DNA of 64,000 nt from GCA-002726655 sp046582185 (lineage in GTDB: Bacteria > Pseudomonadota > Gammaproteobacteria > Pseudomonadales > Azotimanducaceae), in contig JAYGEX010000041.1 in NCBI GenBank assembly GCA_046582185.1, positions 62,001 to 126,000 on the forward strand. Direction: 5' to 3'. The position numbers and the translations under genes were made by a program. The notes below the pieces were generated by a model. That model was not told the origin of the DNA and did no database searches. It saw only the letters and a program-made list of their open reading frames with translations. Of this stretch, positions 35,066 to 44,667 are shown piece by piece. Position 1 is the stretch's first letter, and each line of letters starts with the position of its first letter.

Positions 35066-36109
35066 CTAGAACCCATTTGGCACACCCGGCGTCCGTACCG
35101 CCTGCAGCTGAGCCATAATATCTTTGGCACGCGTTTTTTCTTTGTCTGTACTGGTGGGCATATGAAACCCCATTTGAGTCGCGTATTCACGCTTGTTAAG
35201 AACGAAATCCGCATAGTTGTCGTATGTACACGTCTCTGCAAGTTCTCTAAGTTCGTCATCGGTAATGACTTCTGCCATCTCTTTCCACCGCCCCTCAAGT
35301 GACAAAGCGTGTAACTTCAAACCCAGCTCTTCGAGTCCATGTAGTCTTAATACGTGGTGATAACTTCTAGTGGAACCATAGAATGACAAGGGTTTTCTGA
35401 GCTTCTGTAGAGCATTATGAATTTCGTCTTCATTTTCGCCGAGAACAAGATAGCCGCTCATCGCAATGTCAATGTCGTCCCAGCTTCGACCGGACCGATC
35501 CAGGCCAATCTTCACATTTGGCAGCAATACTTCACGCATATATTTATCAGTCATAATGCCGCCATGAGGCAGTATGCCATCGGCTACCTCACCAGCGACT
35601 CGCGCCATTGCAGGGCCAACAACGGCGAGATATACCTTTGGTTTGGCATATTCAATAGGTCCTGGATTAAAATTAGGCGTCATCAGGGTGTAGCGATATT
35701 CTTTGCCAATAAATTCTGGCGCAGTGCCATCCTGCCAGCTATCCCAGATGGCCTTCATCATCTGGATATACTCTTTCATCCTCGGTGCGGCAGCGCTCCA
35801 TGAGCCGCCAAAACGTCTCTCGTTGTGCCCTTTCACCTGGCTGCCTAAACCAATACTAAAGCGACCAGCAGTCATTTGCTGAATATCCCAAGCCTCCATG
35901 GCCAGCACCATGGGGCTGCGTGGAAAGGCAATAGTCACTGATGTCAGTAAATCAATTTTGTCTGTGGCGTAACCTGCCAAAGCCATGGTGAGCATTGAAT
36001 CGTGAGCCAGTTCGCCGCAATTTACGAAGTCATATCCATTAGCTTCAGCTTTGCGTGCTTGCTCTGGCGCCTTCCCAGGCCAACTACCGATTCCCGTTGA
36101 AAGTTTCAT
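35066..36109 (-). CDS. LLM-class (luciferase-like) flavin/F420-dependent oxidoreductase
   Basis: A 347-residue TIM-barrel protein of the bacterial luciferase superfamily. It has the N-terminal AEANGYDFVNCGE, the segment LLTSVTIAFPRSPMVLAMEA, the conserved TAGRFSIGLGSQVKGHNERR and LAVVGPAMARVAGEVADGI. Close relatives (TIGR03617-like) are annotated as F420-dependent, though FMN use is possible and the cofactor cannot be told from sequence alone. It stands alone on the minus strand between the GyrI remnant and the cox operon, with 400 bp of upstream non-coding sequence. Confidence 0.82.
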   Translation of the reverse strand: MKLSTGIGSWPGKAPEQARKAEANGYDFVNCGELAHDSMLTMALAGYATDKIDLLTSVTIAFPRSPMVLAMEAWDIQQMTAGRFSIGLGSQVKGHNERRFGGSWSAAAPRMKEYIQMMKAIWDSWQDGTAPEFIGKEYRYTLMTPNFNPGPIEYAKPKVYLAVVGPAMARVAGEVADGILPHGGIMTDKYMREVLLPNVKIGLDRSGRSWDDIDIAMSGYLVLGENEDEIHNALQKLRKPLSFYGSTRSYHHVLRLHGLEELGLKLHALSLEGRWKEMAEVITDDELRELAETCTYDNYADFVLNKREYATQMGFHMPTSTDKEKTRAKDIMAQLQAVRTPGVPNGF

Positions 36110-36509
36110 AGACTATTGCCATCAGTGAGTGAACTTCTAAAAAAGCACTAAATGTATGCCAGGTCAACATCATCAGTTCTATTTATGAGGGTCATAACGA
36201 ACCGTGAGCAGATTGTAGTGGCGAAGATTCCCAACTGACGCAGGCAGATTGCGGGCAGAATCTAACGATCAAACTGAGTAAAGATATTAAACATTTGCGC
36301 ACTGTTTTTGACGCCAACAAAAGCAAATAGGAATAAACCCGGAATTTCAGGTTGACTTATCGTGGGTGCGGAGAGTAATTTAAACAATATTGGTTGACCT
36401 ATCTACCCCGAGTATTACCTGCATTACTGCCGGTTGTAGCCGACAGTTGGCGTGAGTAGAGGCCGCATTTGCCACAATTGTTATAAAAGACGTACTGAAG
36501 GGATGAAGT
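36110..36509. other. 400-bp intergenic region upstream of the cox operon
   Basis: No ORF of useful size and no RNA gene is seen. It separates the divergent LLM oxidoreductase and cytochrome oxidase genes and so must hold promoters for both. One sigma-70-like promoter is noted separately. Confidence 0.6.
36352..36381 (+). promoter_or_regulatory. Possible sigma-70 promoter for the cytochrome oxidase operon
   Basis: TTGACT (36352-36357) and TAATTT (36376-36381) are 18 bases apart, about 130 bp before the subunit II start. The -35 is good and the -10 moderate. Regulation by a separate factor cannot be judged. Confidence 0.4.
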
Positions 36510-37952
36510 ATGGTTGTAGCTATTGTGTTTCTTTTGCTCGTGGTTGTCTCAATTGCTTTTCATTTTCTCAGTCCGTGGTGGTTTACGCCACTAGCGTCCA
36601 ACTGGGGAACAATTGACGACACCATAATTATCACCTTCTGGGTGACAGGCGCTGTATTTATTGCAGTGAATGTCTTCATGGCCTATGCGATAGTCCGATA
36701 TCGAAATCGAGGCGAAAAAACTCAACGGGCTCACTACGAACCTGAAAATTCAAAGCTGGAATGGTGGCTAACCATTGGCACCTCCATTGGTATCGCTGCA
36801 ATGCTGGCGCCGGGTTTATATGTTTGGAATGACTTTGTCCATGTGCCTGAGGAAGCCTGGGAATTAGAAGCCATCGGTGAACAGTGGCGCTGGACATTCA
36901 GGCTACCGGGCGATGATGGTAAAATGGGCACCAGCGACTCCCGACTCGTGAACATCAATAATCCATTCGGTGTTAACCCAGAGGACATCAATGGACAGGA
37001 TGACCTGCTCGTTACCAGCAATGTTGTCCATATTCCCATTGATCAGCCTGTCAAAATTCTGCTTCGTTCTAAAGACGTCCTCCATGATTTTGCCGTGGCA
37101 CAATTTCGAGTAAAGATGGATCTCGTTCCTGGCCTTGTTTCATACCTCTGGCTAACACCAACCAAAATCGGCTCCTACGAAATCCTGTGCGAGGAACTAT
37201 GTGGTCTCGCGCATTTCACCATGCGTGGCCGCGTTGTTGTAGACACCCAGGAGGATTTTGACCAGTGGAAGAGCGAACAACTCACCTTCGCAGAATCCAT
37301 GGAAATAGGTCCAGGAGATGCGGTCGCTGGAGAACCCCTTTATGGCATATGTGCAACCTGCCATGGCGTAAACGGCGAAGGAAACCTGGCGCTCAATTCA
37401 CCAAAAATCCAGGGTCAGGCAGGCTGGTATCTGGAACGTCAAATACAGAATTTCAAGTCAGGCGCCAGAGGCGCGCACAAAGATGATGAATACGGCATGC
37501 AAATGGCAGCGATGTCCGGCGTGCTGGTCGATGAAGCTGCTATCCGCAATGTCACGGCTTTTATCAACACCTTAGAGCCTTCGGCAGCAAAAGGAACCTC
37601 TCAACACAGCGGCGATGCTGAACGTGGCAAGAAACTGTATCTCACCTGTGGCACCTGCCATGGCAGGAATGGTCAGGGCAACTACGCAACAAATTCGCCG
37701 CGACTTAACGGTCAGGATGGATGGTATATGAAGCGCCAGCTATTCAATTTCAGGGAAGGCATTCGAGGCACTCACGCCAACGACCTATTTGGCCCGCAGA
37801 TGCGCAGCATGTCCAAGATGTTGAGAAAGGAAAAGGATATCGATGACGTCGTCGCTTACATAACGACACTACGCCCGCAGCAGCCACTACAAGGAGTAGC
37901 AAAGGCTGAACCAGTTGAGAACGAACACAAGCCTCAGCAAGGAGGAGATTGA
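36510..37952 (+). CDS. coxB: Cytochrome c oxidase subunit II with two cytochrome c domains (CoxM-like)
   Basis: A 480-residue protein. Three hydrophobic segments lie in the first 115 residues (the usual subunit II has two helices after any signal). The CuA domain follows, with CEELCGLAHFTM near residue 229 supplying both cysteines, His and Met. Two tandem class I cytochrome c domains follow: CATCHG near 286 and CGTCHG near 382, each with a distal Met region (GMQMAAMSG; GPQMRSMSK). It accepts electrons from cytochrome c into the oxidase. Gene order resembles the alternative oxidase CoxMNOP of rhizobia. Its TGA shares its A with the next ATG. Confidence 0.92.
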   Translation: MVVAIVFLLLVVVSIAFHFLSPWWFTPLASNWGTIDDTIIITFWVTGAVFIAVNVFMAYAIVRYRNRGEKTQRAHYEPENSKLEWWLTIGTSIGIAAMLAPGLYVWNDFVHVPEEAWELEAIGEQWRWTFRLPGDDGKMGTSDSRLVNINNPFGVNPEDINGQDDLLVTSNVVHIPIDQPVKILLRSKDVLHDFAVAQFRVKMDLVPGLVSYLWLTPTKIGSYEILCEELCGLAHFTMRGRVVVDTQEDFDQWKSEQLTFAESMEIGPGDAVAGEPLYGICATCHGVNGEGNLALNSPKIQGQAGWYLERQIQNFKSGARGAHKDDEYGMQMAAMSGVLVDEAAIRNVTAFINTLEPSAAKGTSQHSGDAERGKKLYLTCGTCHGRNGQGNYATNSPRLNGQDGWYMKRQLFNFREGIRGTHANDLFGPQMRSMSKMLRKEKDIDDVVAYITTLRPQQPLQGVAKAEPVENEHKPQQGGD

Positions 37953-39697
37953 TGGCCTACGTCGCATTAGCAGACCGGGGACAGACCTTATTCCACCCGA
38001 AAACTTGGGTAGGAAAATATATATGGAGCCAGGATCATAAGGTCATCGCCATACAGTATTTTCTGACCTCCATTGCCGTCGGCGTGGTTGCCCTGTTGCT
38101 GTCGGTGATGATGCGATTACAGTTGGGCTTCCCGGATACATTTTCAATTATTGATCCCAGCGAGTATTACCAGTTTGTAACGATGCACGGCATGATCATG
38201 GTGATCTATCTTTTGACTGCACTTTTTCTCGGTGGCTTTGGTAACTACCTCATTCCCCTGATGGTCGGGGCTCGAGACATGGTTTTCCCCTATATGAATA
38301 TGGTTAGCTATTGGGTGTACCTGCTCTCGGTCATCATTTTGATGGCAAGTTTCTTTGTTACCGGTGGGCCCACCGGTGCCGGATGGACGCTCTACCCGCC
38401 CCAGTCAATCATGTTTGGTACACCGGGGGCCGAGAACGGCATTGTCCTGATGCTAATTTCGCTGGCGGTTTTTATTGTTGCCTTTACCATGGGCGGCTTG
38501 AACTATGTAACAACGGTCCTGCAGGCTCGCACCAGGGGCATGACTCTAATGCGCATGCCGCTGTCGGTCTGGGGAATATTCACAGCGACAGTTCTCGGCC
38601 TGCTGGCATTTCCTGCGCTACTGGTCAGCGCCATCATGTTGCTACTGGACAGACTCCTGGGAACAAGTTTCTTCATGCCCGCCATCGTTTCAATGGGTCA
38701 GCAAACAGACTACGGCGGCGGCAGCCCGGTTTTGTTCCAGCATCTGTTCTGGTTCTTTGGCCATCCGGAAGTTTACATTGTAGCCCTGCCTGCCTTTGGC
38801 ATCGTCTCCGACTTGCTCAGCGTTCATGCCAGAAAGAATATCTTTGGTTATCGCATGATGGTCTGGGCAATTGTTGGCATCGGCGGGCTCAGCTTTGTCG
38901 TCTGGGCACATCATATGTATGTCAGTGGAATGAATCCCTACTTTGGCTTTTTCTTTGCAACCACAACCTTGATCATTGCTGTTCCGACGGCAATCAAAGT
39001 CTACAACTGGGTGCTGACCTTATGGCGAGGCAACATTCACCTGACAGTTCCTATGTTGTTTGCCATTGGTTTCATCTTCACCTTTGTCCATGGCGGGCTA
39101 ACAGGCATATTTTTGGGTAACGTCATAGTCGACCTACCCCTATCTGACACTTATTTTGTGGTGGCTCACTTTCACATGGTGATGGGCGTCTCACCCATCC
39201 TCGTTGTCTTTGGCGCCCTGTATCACTGGTATCCAAAAATAACCGGCAAGATGTGGAACAATACACTTGGAAAGGTGCATTTCTGGTTAACATTCCTCGG
39301 CACATATTCCATATATCTACCGATGCACTATTTGGGTTTTCTGGGTGTACCCCGCCGCTACTATGCTTACGAAGGTATAGAGTTCATCCCTGAGTCTGCA
39401 CATCTACTGAATAGCGGCATTACGATATCAGCACTATTCGTTGCCTTCGTACAGATCATATTTTTTGTCAATATGATCTGGAGCTTCTTTAAGGGAAAAC
39501 CCGCAGGACCGAACCCGTGGAATGCCACAACTCTGGAATGGCAAACACCGCAAACGCCTCCTGTACATGGAAACTGGGGACCAGAACTACCTTCCGTTTA
39601 CCGATGGGCCTACGCCTACAGCGTACCGGGTGCAGAAAAAGACTTCACACCACAAAATGAAAAGCCAGGCAAAAATGATCCTGGCGACCCAACATGA
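37952..39697 (+). CDS. ctaD: Cytochrome c oxidase subunit I (heme-copper, A-type; CoxN-like)
   Basis: A 581-residue multi-helix protein starting at ATG 37952 after GGAGGAG. It holds the low-spin heme and heme-CuB site: MHGMIMVIYLLTALFLGGFG (heme His), FWFFGHPEVYIVALPAFG with the E-x-Y of A1-type oxidases and the CuB His/Tyr, WAHHMYVSGM (CuB His pair) and YFVVAHFHMVMG (heme His residues). It reduces oxygen to water and pumps protons. Its stop overlaps the next start by four bases. Confidence 0.96.
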   Translation: MAYVALADRGQTLFHPKTWVGKYIWSQDHKVIAIQYFLTSIAVGVVALLLSVMMRLQLGFPDTFSIIDPSEYYQFVTMHGMIMVIYLLTALFLGGFGNYLIPLMVGARDMVFPYMNMVSYWVYLLSVIILMASFFVTGGPTGAGWTLYPPQSIMFGTPGAENGIVLMLISLAVFIVAFTMGGLNYVTTVLQARTRGMTLMRMPLSVWGIFTATVLGLLAFPALLVSAIMLLLDRLLGTSFFMPAIVSMGQQTDYGGGSPVLFQHLFWFFGHPEVYIVALPAFGIVSDLLSVHARKNIFGYRMMVWAIVGIGGLSFVVWAHHMYVSGMNPYFGFFFATTTLIIAVPTAIKVYNWVLTLWRGNIHLTVPMLFAIGFIFTFVHGGLTGIFLGNVIVDLPLSDTYFVVAHFHMVMGVSPILVVFGALYHWYPKITGKMWNNTLGKVHFWLTFLGTYSIYLPMHYLGFLGVPRRYYAYEGIEFIPESAHLLNSGITISALFVAFVQIIFFVNMIWSFFKGKPAGPNPWNATTLEWQTPQTPPVHGNWGPELPSVYRWAYAYSVPGAEKDFTPQNEKPGKNDPGDPT

Positions 39698-40359
39698 GTA
39701 TAATCGTCCTCTTTATTTTCGTCGCCGTTGGAACCTCCTATTGGTGGTTGTGGCGTAACAAGATTTTTGCGAAACCCTGGCTGCTTGAAGGCACAAAGCT
39801 TGACACACGAGATGACATAGGCAACATTGGCCCTAGCGCCAGGACCGCACTCATCGTTTTTCTAGCGGTAGTCACCAGTATGTTCTCGCTGTTTATCAGC
39901 GCGTACTTTATGCGTATGGCGCTAGGCGACTGGCAGGCAGTCAACGAACCGCAGTTACTCTGGTTCAATACTGTGCTCTTAATCCTTGGCAGCATTTCCA
40001 TCCACTGGTGTTCCCGAGCCGCCGCCTCAGCAAATTTGTCAACCGTCAGGATAACGCTCTTAAGCACGGGCTTATTTACCTGCGCCTTCATTTTCTTCCA
40101 GTTACTGGCCTGGCGCCAGCTCGTTGCGGATGGCTACTATCTTCAAAGCAACCCCGCGAATGCATTCTTCTACCTATTTACAGGGATTCATGGATTGCAT
40201 TTACTGGGCGGTCTTTTTGTCTGGTTACGGACCACCATTCGTGCTTTCACAGTTTCGGATATGGAACAAACGAGATTAAGTGTTGAGTTATGCAGGACCT
40301 ATTGGCATTTCCTGCTGGTCGTCTGGCTTGTGATATTTAGTTTGCTGTTGTCTACATAA
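39694..40359 (+). CDS. Cytochrome c oxidase subunit III-like protein 1 (CoxO-like)
   Basis: A 221-residue membrane protein with about five hydrophobic segments. It shows subunit III features: GIHGLHLLGGLFVWLRTTI with the paired His and the end YWHFLLVVWLVIFSLLL. An additional N-terminal helix is followed by a short soluble stretch (LLEGTKLDTRDDIGNIGP). ATGA overlap with subunit I indicates coupled translation. Together with the next gene it makes two subunit III-type proteins, as in CoxO/CoxP. Confidence 0.82.
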   Translation: MSIIVLFIFVAVGTSYWWLWRNKIFAKPWLLEGTKLDTRDDIGNIGPSARTALIVFLAVVTSMFSLFISAYFMRMALGDWQAVNEPQLLWFNTVLLILGSISIHWCSRAAASANLSTVRITLLSTGLFTCAFIFFQLLAWRQLVADGYYLQSNPANAFFYLFTGIHGLHLLGGLFVWLRTTIRAFTVSDMEQTRLSVELCRTYWHFLLVVWLVIFSLLLST

Positions 40360-40374
40360 AGAGCAGGTATTGAT

Positions 40375-41067
40375 ATGACTGAAAATACGATGCCCCATCC
40401 TGGAGAGGCCCTGTTGGCTGAAGGTCTAAATGGGTTTGTGGATGACTGGTCCGCCGATAAGCAGACATTTCAGGTGCATTGGGGCAAGGCCATGATGTGG
40501 ATTTTCCTGCTCAGTGATACCTTTATTTTTTCTGTGTTTCTAACATCTTATATGACCGTAAGAATGTCTACGACCGTCCCCTGGCCTGTTCCCAGTGAAG
40601 TCTTCGCGCTGACAATTTTTGGCAACCACATTCCACTAATCCTTATCGCAATCATGACATTCATCTTGATAAGCAGTAGCGGCACTATGGCCATGGCGGT
40701 GAACTTCGGCTATCGAAAAGACAGAAAAACAACCGCTTTGCTGATAGCAGCAACCGCAGCATTCGGCGCGTCGTTTGTTGGCCTGCAAGTATTCGAGTGG
40801 TCGAAGCTGATAATCGATGAAGGTGTTCGCCCGTGGGGAAACCCGATGGGTGCGGCTCAGTTCGGCTCCTGTTTTTTTATGATAACCGGATTTCACGGTC
40901 TCCACGTTTCTGTGGGAGTAATCTATCTCAGCACCGTTGCATTCAAGGTCTATCGGGGCGACTTCGACAAATCCGGCAGCTATGAAGCCGTTGAAATCGC
41001 CGGACTATATTGGCATTTCGTCGACCTGGTTTGGGTATTCATCTTTGCGTTATTTTACCTTTGGTGA
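40375..41067 (+). CDS. Cytochrome c oxidase subunit III-like protein 2 (CoxP-like)
   Basis: A 230-residue protein of the subunit III family, with KAMMWIFLLSDTFIFSVFLT near the start, FFMITGFHGLHVSVGVIYLS and the terminal YWHFVDLVWVFIFALFYLW, the subunit III signature. It is more typical of heme-copper oxidase subunit III than the preceding protein and is likely the structural subunit that stabilises proton pumping. Confidence 0.9.
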   Translation: MTENTMPHPGEALLAEGLNGFVDDWSADKQTFQVHWGKAMMWIFLLSDTFIFSVFLTSYMTVRMSTTVPWPVPSEVFALTIFGNHIPLILIAIMTFILISSSGTMAMAVNFGYRKDRKTTALLIAATAAFGASFVGLQVFEWSKLIIDEGVRPWGNPMGAAQFGSCFFMITGFHGLHVSVGVIYLSTVAFKVYRGDFDKSGSYEAVEIAGLYWHFVDLVWVFIFALFYLW

Positions 41068-41077
41068 GGAATTGGAC

Positions 41078-41395
41078 ATGGAATCAGCAGAAGACCAGCA
41101 ACACCCGATTAGTCTTTACCTAAAGATCTGGTTTTTATTGTTCGTCCTGAGCGCTTGCTCTTACCTCGTGGACTACATCGGATTCCAGGGTTATTTACGC
41201 TGGACCCTGATTCTTATTTTCATGTTCCTAAAGGCGGGATTCATCATCGCCGTCTTTATGCACATGGCATACGAAAGACTGGCGCTGGCTTGCGCGATCA
41301 TCACGCCGCCAAGCGTTATACTTGTACTCATAGCGCTTATGGCACTTGAGGCAAACTATACCTTTATTACCCGTTTAATCTTCTTTTCATCCTGA
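41078..41395 (+). CDS. Cytochrome c oxidase subunit IV-like small membrane protein
   Basis: A 105-residue protein starting at ATG 41078, eight bases after GAGGA. It has three hydrophobic helices, with FMFLKAGFIIAVFMHMAYER, the pattern of prokaryotic cytochrome c oxidase subunit IV (CoxD/CyoD-like). An in-frame extension to 40937 lies inside the preceding gene and is not used. Its place between subunit III and the heme O synthase gene supports the assignment. Confidence 0.85.
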   Translation: MESAEDQQHPISLYLKIWFLLFVLSACSYLVDYIGFQGYLRWTLILIFMFLKAGFIIAVFMHMAYERLALACAIITPPSVILVLIALMALEANYTFITRLIFFSS

Positions 41396-41408
41396 TAGTA
41401 GAAGTCCT

Positions 41409-42309
<901 letters not shown>

Positions 42310-42317
<8 letters not shown>

Positions 42318-42435
42318 TTCCTGTCCATAAATAGCCAAATTAGAACAATATATGCAAAACTCTAGATCCGTTAGCTATATAAAACAATCACTTACCAGGG
42401 AAGTAACACAGGCGGTTTCTATTTCTGGACGAGCA
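42310..42435 (+). repeat. 126-bp interspersed repeat, copy C
   Basis: Nearly identical to copies A and B at 15.6 kb, in the same orientation, starting at the ctaB stop codon. Shared blocks include ATAGCCAAATTAGAACAATA, TAGATCCGTTAGCTATATAA and CAATCACTTACCAGGGAAGT. It is followed by what looks like a much-diverged fourth unit (about 42436-42520: TAGTTCTTGTGCG, then GTTATAGAAAACCATCACTT). The rest of the gap to 42585 shows no gene. Confidence 0.85.
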
Positions 42436-42585
42436 TTAGCTAGTTCTTGTGCGAAAATTCGACAGAAAAAGCAGTACCAAATTATGGTTTGTTATAGAAA
42501 ACCATCACTTCCAAAGGAATATCGGACTCGCTCACAAGGTAAAACACTGCCGCCTGAAGACAGGCAACAGCGTTTATCCTTGCGT

Positions 42586-43179
42586 CTATTTGTGGTGCAG
42601 CTGTGAGCTACTAAATAGATTCCGGTCAATGAACAAATGTAACCAATGCAGCCAGGCAAAAACCCAATGCGGGGTACCAACTTCAGTACCTTTGGCAATC
42701 AGCTTCGGGTGGTATTTCAGCACTCGTTCAAGGTCTATTTCCTGATCAGGGTCCAGCTCAACAATAAATACATGCTGCCCCGTGGAAAGCGCCTGCTCGA
42801 ATCTATCATAGTGATAGTTAGGTTTTTGAATGCCTATAAGTCCTCCCTCCCACGTACAGAACCCAAAGACAACAATGGAAAGGAAAATATAGGGTGTCCA
42901 ACCAATTATCAAGTCCGGTAGATTGAGGACGTAAGCGCCACCAAGAATTAACATCGCACCCAACATTCCTACAACAGCGCCTACTTCAGCAGAATGTACA
43001 ACATCCCGCTCAAATATCGACTGTACAGCATGCAGATGGATGTGATTGGCTAAACCTACAGCGTCATTGCTAAGCACATGAATTTGCGGATTTTCGATCC
43101 CCGAGGCTTCGAGCTGTTCTTCCAGCCGTTCAAGGTCATCCAGATCATCACTGATAAAATAATGCCTCAGTGTATTCAT
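42586..43179 (-). CDS. Membrane protein of unknown function with N-terminal soluble domain
   Basis: A 197-residue protein starting at ATG 43179, six bases after GGAGG. A short N-terminal region (HYFISDDLDDLERLEEQLEA) is followed by two hydrophobic segments with glycine-rich spacing (GAVVGMLGAMLILGGAYVLN and IFLSIVVFGFCTWEGGLIGI) and a soluble C-terminus (HVFIVELDPDQEIDLERVL). Similar proteins are usually annotated without function. An envelope or stress role is possible but not supported. Confidence 0.65.
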   Translation of the reverse strand: MNTLRHYFISDDLDDLERLEEQLEASGIENPQIHVLSNDAVGLANHIHLHAVQSIFERDVVHSAEVGAVVGMLGAMLILGGAYVLNLPDLIIGWTPYIFLSIVVFGFCTWEGGLIGIQKPNYHYDRFEQALSTGQHVFIVELDPDQEIDLERVLKYHPKLIAKGTEVGTPHWVFAWLHWLHLFIDRNLFSSSQLHHK

Positions 43180-43253
43180 ATAACCTCCCAATTTTGTTAT
43201 TAACTAAATGAGGCGTAATACTGCTAAGGTCATACAACAATGTCATTCTGTGG

Positions 43254-43296
43254 GAACTTCGATAAATTCATACCTTCGAATTTATACACAAGGTTC
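43254..43296. other. Hairpin in the 290-bp gap between two small membrane-protein genes
   Basis: ATAAATTC (43262-43269) and GAATTTAT (43278-43285) form a perfect 8-bp stem, with an outer GAACTT/AGGTTC stem at 43254 and 43291. Nothing else is seen in 43180-43470. It may end the upstream transcript; no T-run follows. Confidence 0.35.
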
Positions 43297-43470
43297 GCAA
43301 TAGGAATGAATACACATTACAAATTGACTCTTAATTAGATTCTAACAGGCTGCTTCTTCCCTTTTCAATGGCATTTTGGCTATTTAGCACTCTTTACCGG
43401 TGGCTTTCCATTTTGGTGCATAGATCCAGCCCTCAAGCCATTTTAACTGGCTAATACAGGCACATTCCGA

Positions 43471-43734
43471 TCACTGAATGCTCTTGTTAAACAGACTATG
43501 TCTATTCTTATATAGGCCGTACAGGCTAATTGCTACCCAAAAGGACTCTACTAAAAATGCCGACAGATTGAACTCACCTATAAGGGAAACCAGAATGAAT
43601 GAAGCACCAATGGCATTAAATATCAGATAAGAAAAAGATGTGCTGGCGATTTTTCCATTTTGCAGGAAGAAGTAAGTCCCTAATATAAACAAGACGCCCA
43701 AGTTTCCGAAAAAATCGTGCAAGTGATATTCCAT
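43471..43734 (-). CDS. CBU_0592-like small membrane protein
   Basis: An 87-residue protein with three hydrophobic segments (GNLGVLFILGTYFFLQ, SYLIFNAIGASFILVSLIG, FLVESFWVAISLYGLYKNR). The pattern, with the final FWVAISLYGL, matches the small CBU_0592-type membrane family, whose function is unknown. It follows the dioxygenase gene in direction but is probably independent. Confidence 0.7.
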   Translation of the reverse strand: MEYHLHDFFGNLGVLFILGTYFFLQNGKIASTSFSYLIFNAIGASFILVSLIGEFNLSAFLVESFWVAISLYGLYKNRHSLFNKSIQ

Positions 43735-43776
43735 AGTCTTTATTCCAATTCAAAGTATGCACAACAGGATGTTTGA

Positions 43777-44646
43777 CTACTGATTCTCATGTCCGGTGAT
43801 ATCACCTTCGTAATATTCCGATTGATGCGTTGCCGGTCGACCACCCCATCCCAGCTCGTTCATCCATCCCGAAGGATTTACGATGTAAAACGAGTACATA
43901 TGATCGTTCGAGTGCTTTCCTACTTCGATGCTGATGGCAACATCCTTCTGCTTAACAATTTCCCTGGCCAGGCCAACATCATCGAACTCTTCAAATTCGA
44001 GCATCAAATGATCAATTCGCTTCACTGACGGAAGTCCAAAGGCGATTGTATGATCCCGGCTGTTACAGTGCATAAATAGAATGTCGAACGAGTCCTTTTT
44101 TCCTGGCCTGGGTATCTTGTATTCGACCCCTCCTCGCATGCCTAGTAATTTGTAAAACTCATAGGTCTTATCAAGGCCAACGGTCTCTCTAAGGATGAGG
44201 TGACCAAGACCACCATTGCCGGTCTTAAACCCACCATGCATGCGGCGACCGGGATAAAACGGCTTGTTCGCGACGATATGCGGCCCGTGGAAAATCTCCA
44301 GGGGGTTGCCACTGGGATCATCAAATTTCATAATCTCCAGTACATGTCGCGCAATGGCTTCATCATGTGTACCAATCCGAATCCTGACGCCTGCATCTTC
44401 CAGTTGCTGGCGCATTCCTCGAAACTCTTCAACCCCAGCGACTCTCAATCCCAGATAATTCAGATCATCCGATCCATCTTCATCGATAATAATCCGGTGA
44501 TGCCAATAGTCCAGGCGCAAATAACACTGGCCATCCTCCGCTGAATCAACCACTTCCAAACCCAGTACACCAGACGCATATTCCTTCCACTCCTGGAGGT
44601 TTTTTACGCCAAGACCGACATAACCAAGCTCTGTAATTTGCTCCAT
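43777..44646 (-). CDS. Type I extradiol dioxygenase-like VOC protein
   Basis: A 289-residue two-domain vicinal-oxygen-chelate protein, similar in length to BphC/HsaC-type catechol dioxygenases. The N-terminal half starts ELGYVGLGVKNLQEWKEYAS. The catalytic half holds the Fe ligands: His in GGLGHLILRE, His in IDHLMLEFEEFDD and Glu in GWMNELGWGG. It would open a catechol-type ring next to the hydroxyls. It is 21 bp downstream of an FAH-family hydrolase, a common pairing in meta-cleavage pathways. The substrate is not known. Confidence 0.85.
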   Translation of the reverse strand: MEQITELGYVGLGVKNLQEWKEYASGVLGLEVVDSAEDGQCYLRLDYWHHRIIIDEDGSDDLNYLGLRVAGVEEFRGMRQQLEDAGVRIRIGTHDEAIARHVLEIMKFDDPSGNPLEIFHGPHIVANKPFYPGRRMHGGFKTGNGGLGHLILRETVGLDKTYEFYKLLGMRGGVEYKIPRPGKKDSFDILFMHCNSRDHTIAFGLPSVKRIDHLMLEFEEFDDVGLAREIVKQKDVAISIEVGKHSNDHMYSFYIVNPSGWMNELGWGGRPATHQSEYYEGDITGHENQ

Positions 44647-44667
44647 TTCACCTTATCCTCTAACTGA

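Noticed and set aside
38311..39120. 269-residue plus-strand frame inside cytochrome oxidase subunit I
   Set aside because: It is an out-of-phase reading of ctaD; Cys/His/Trp-rich composition and no similarity to known proteins.
43254..43296. Riboswitch candidate
   Set aside because: Only a simple two-part hairpin is visible and no known conserved core was found.
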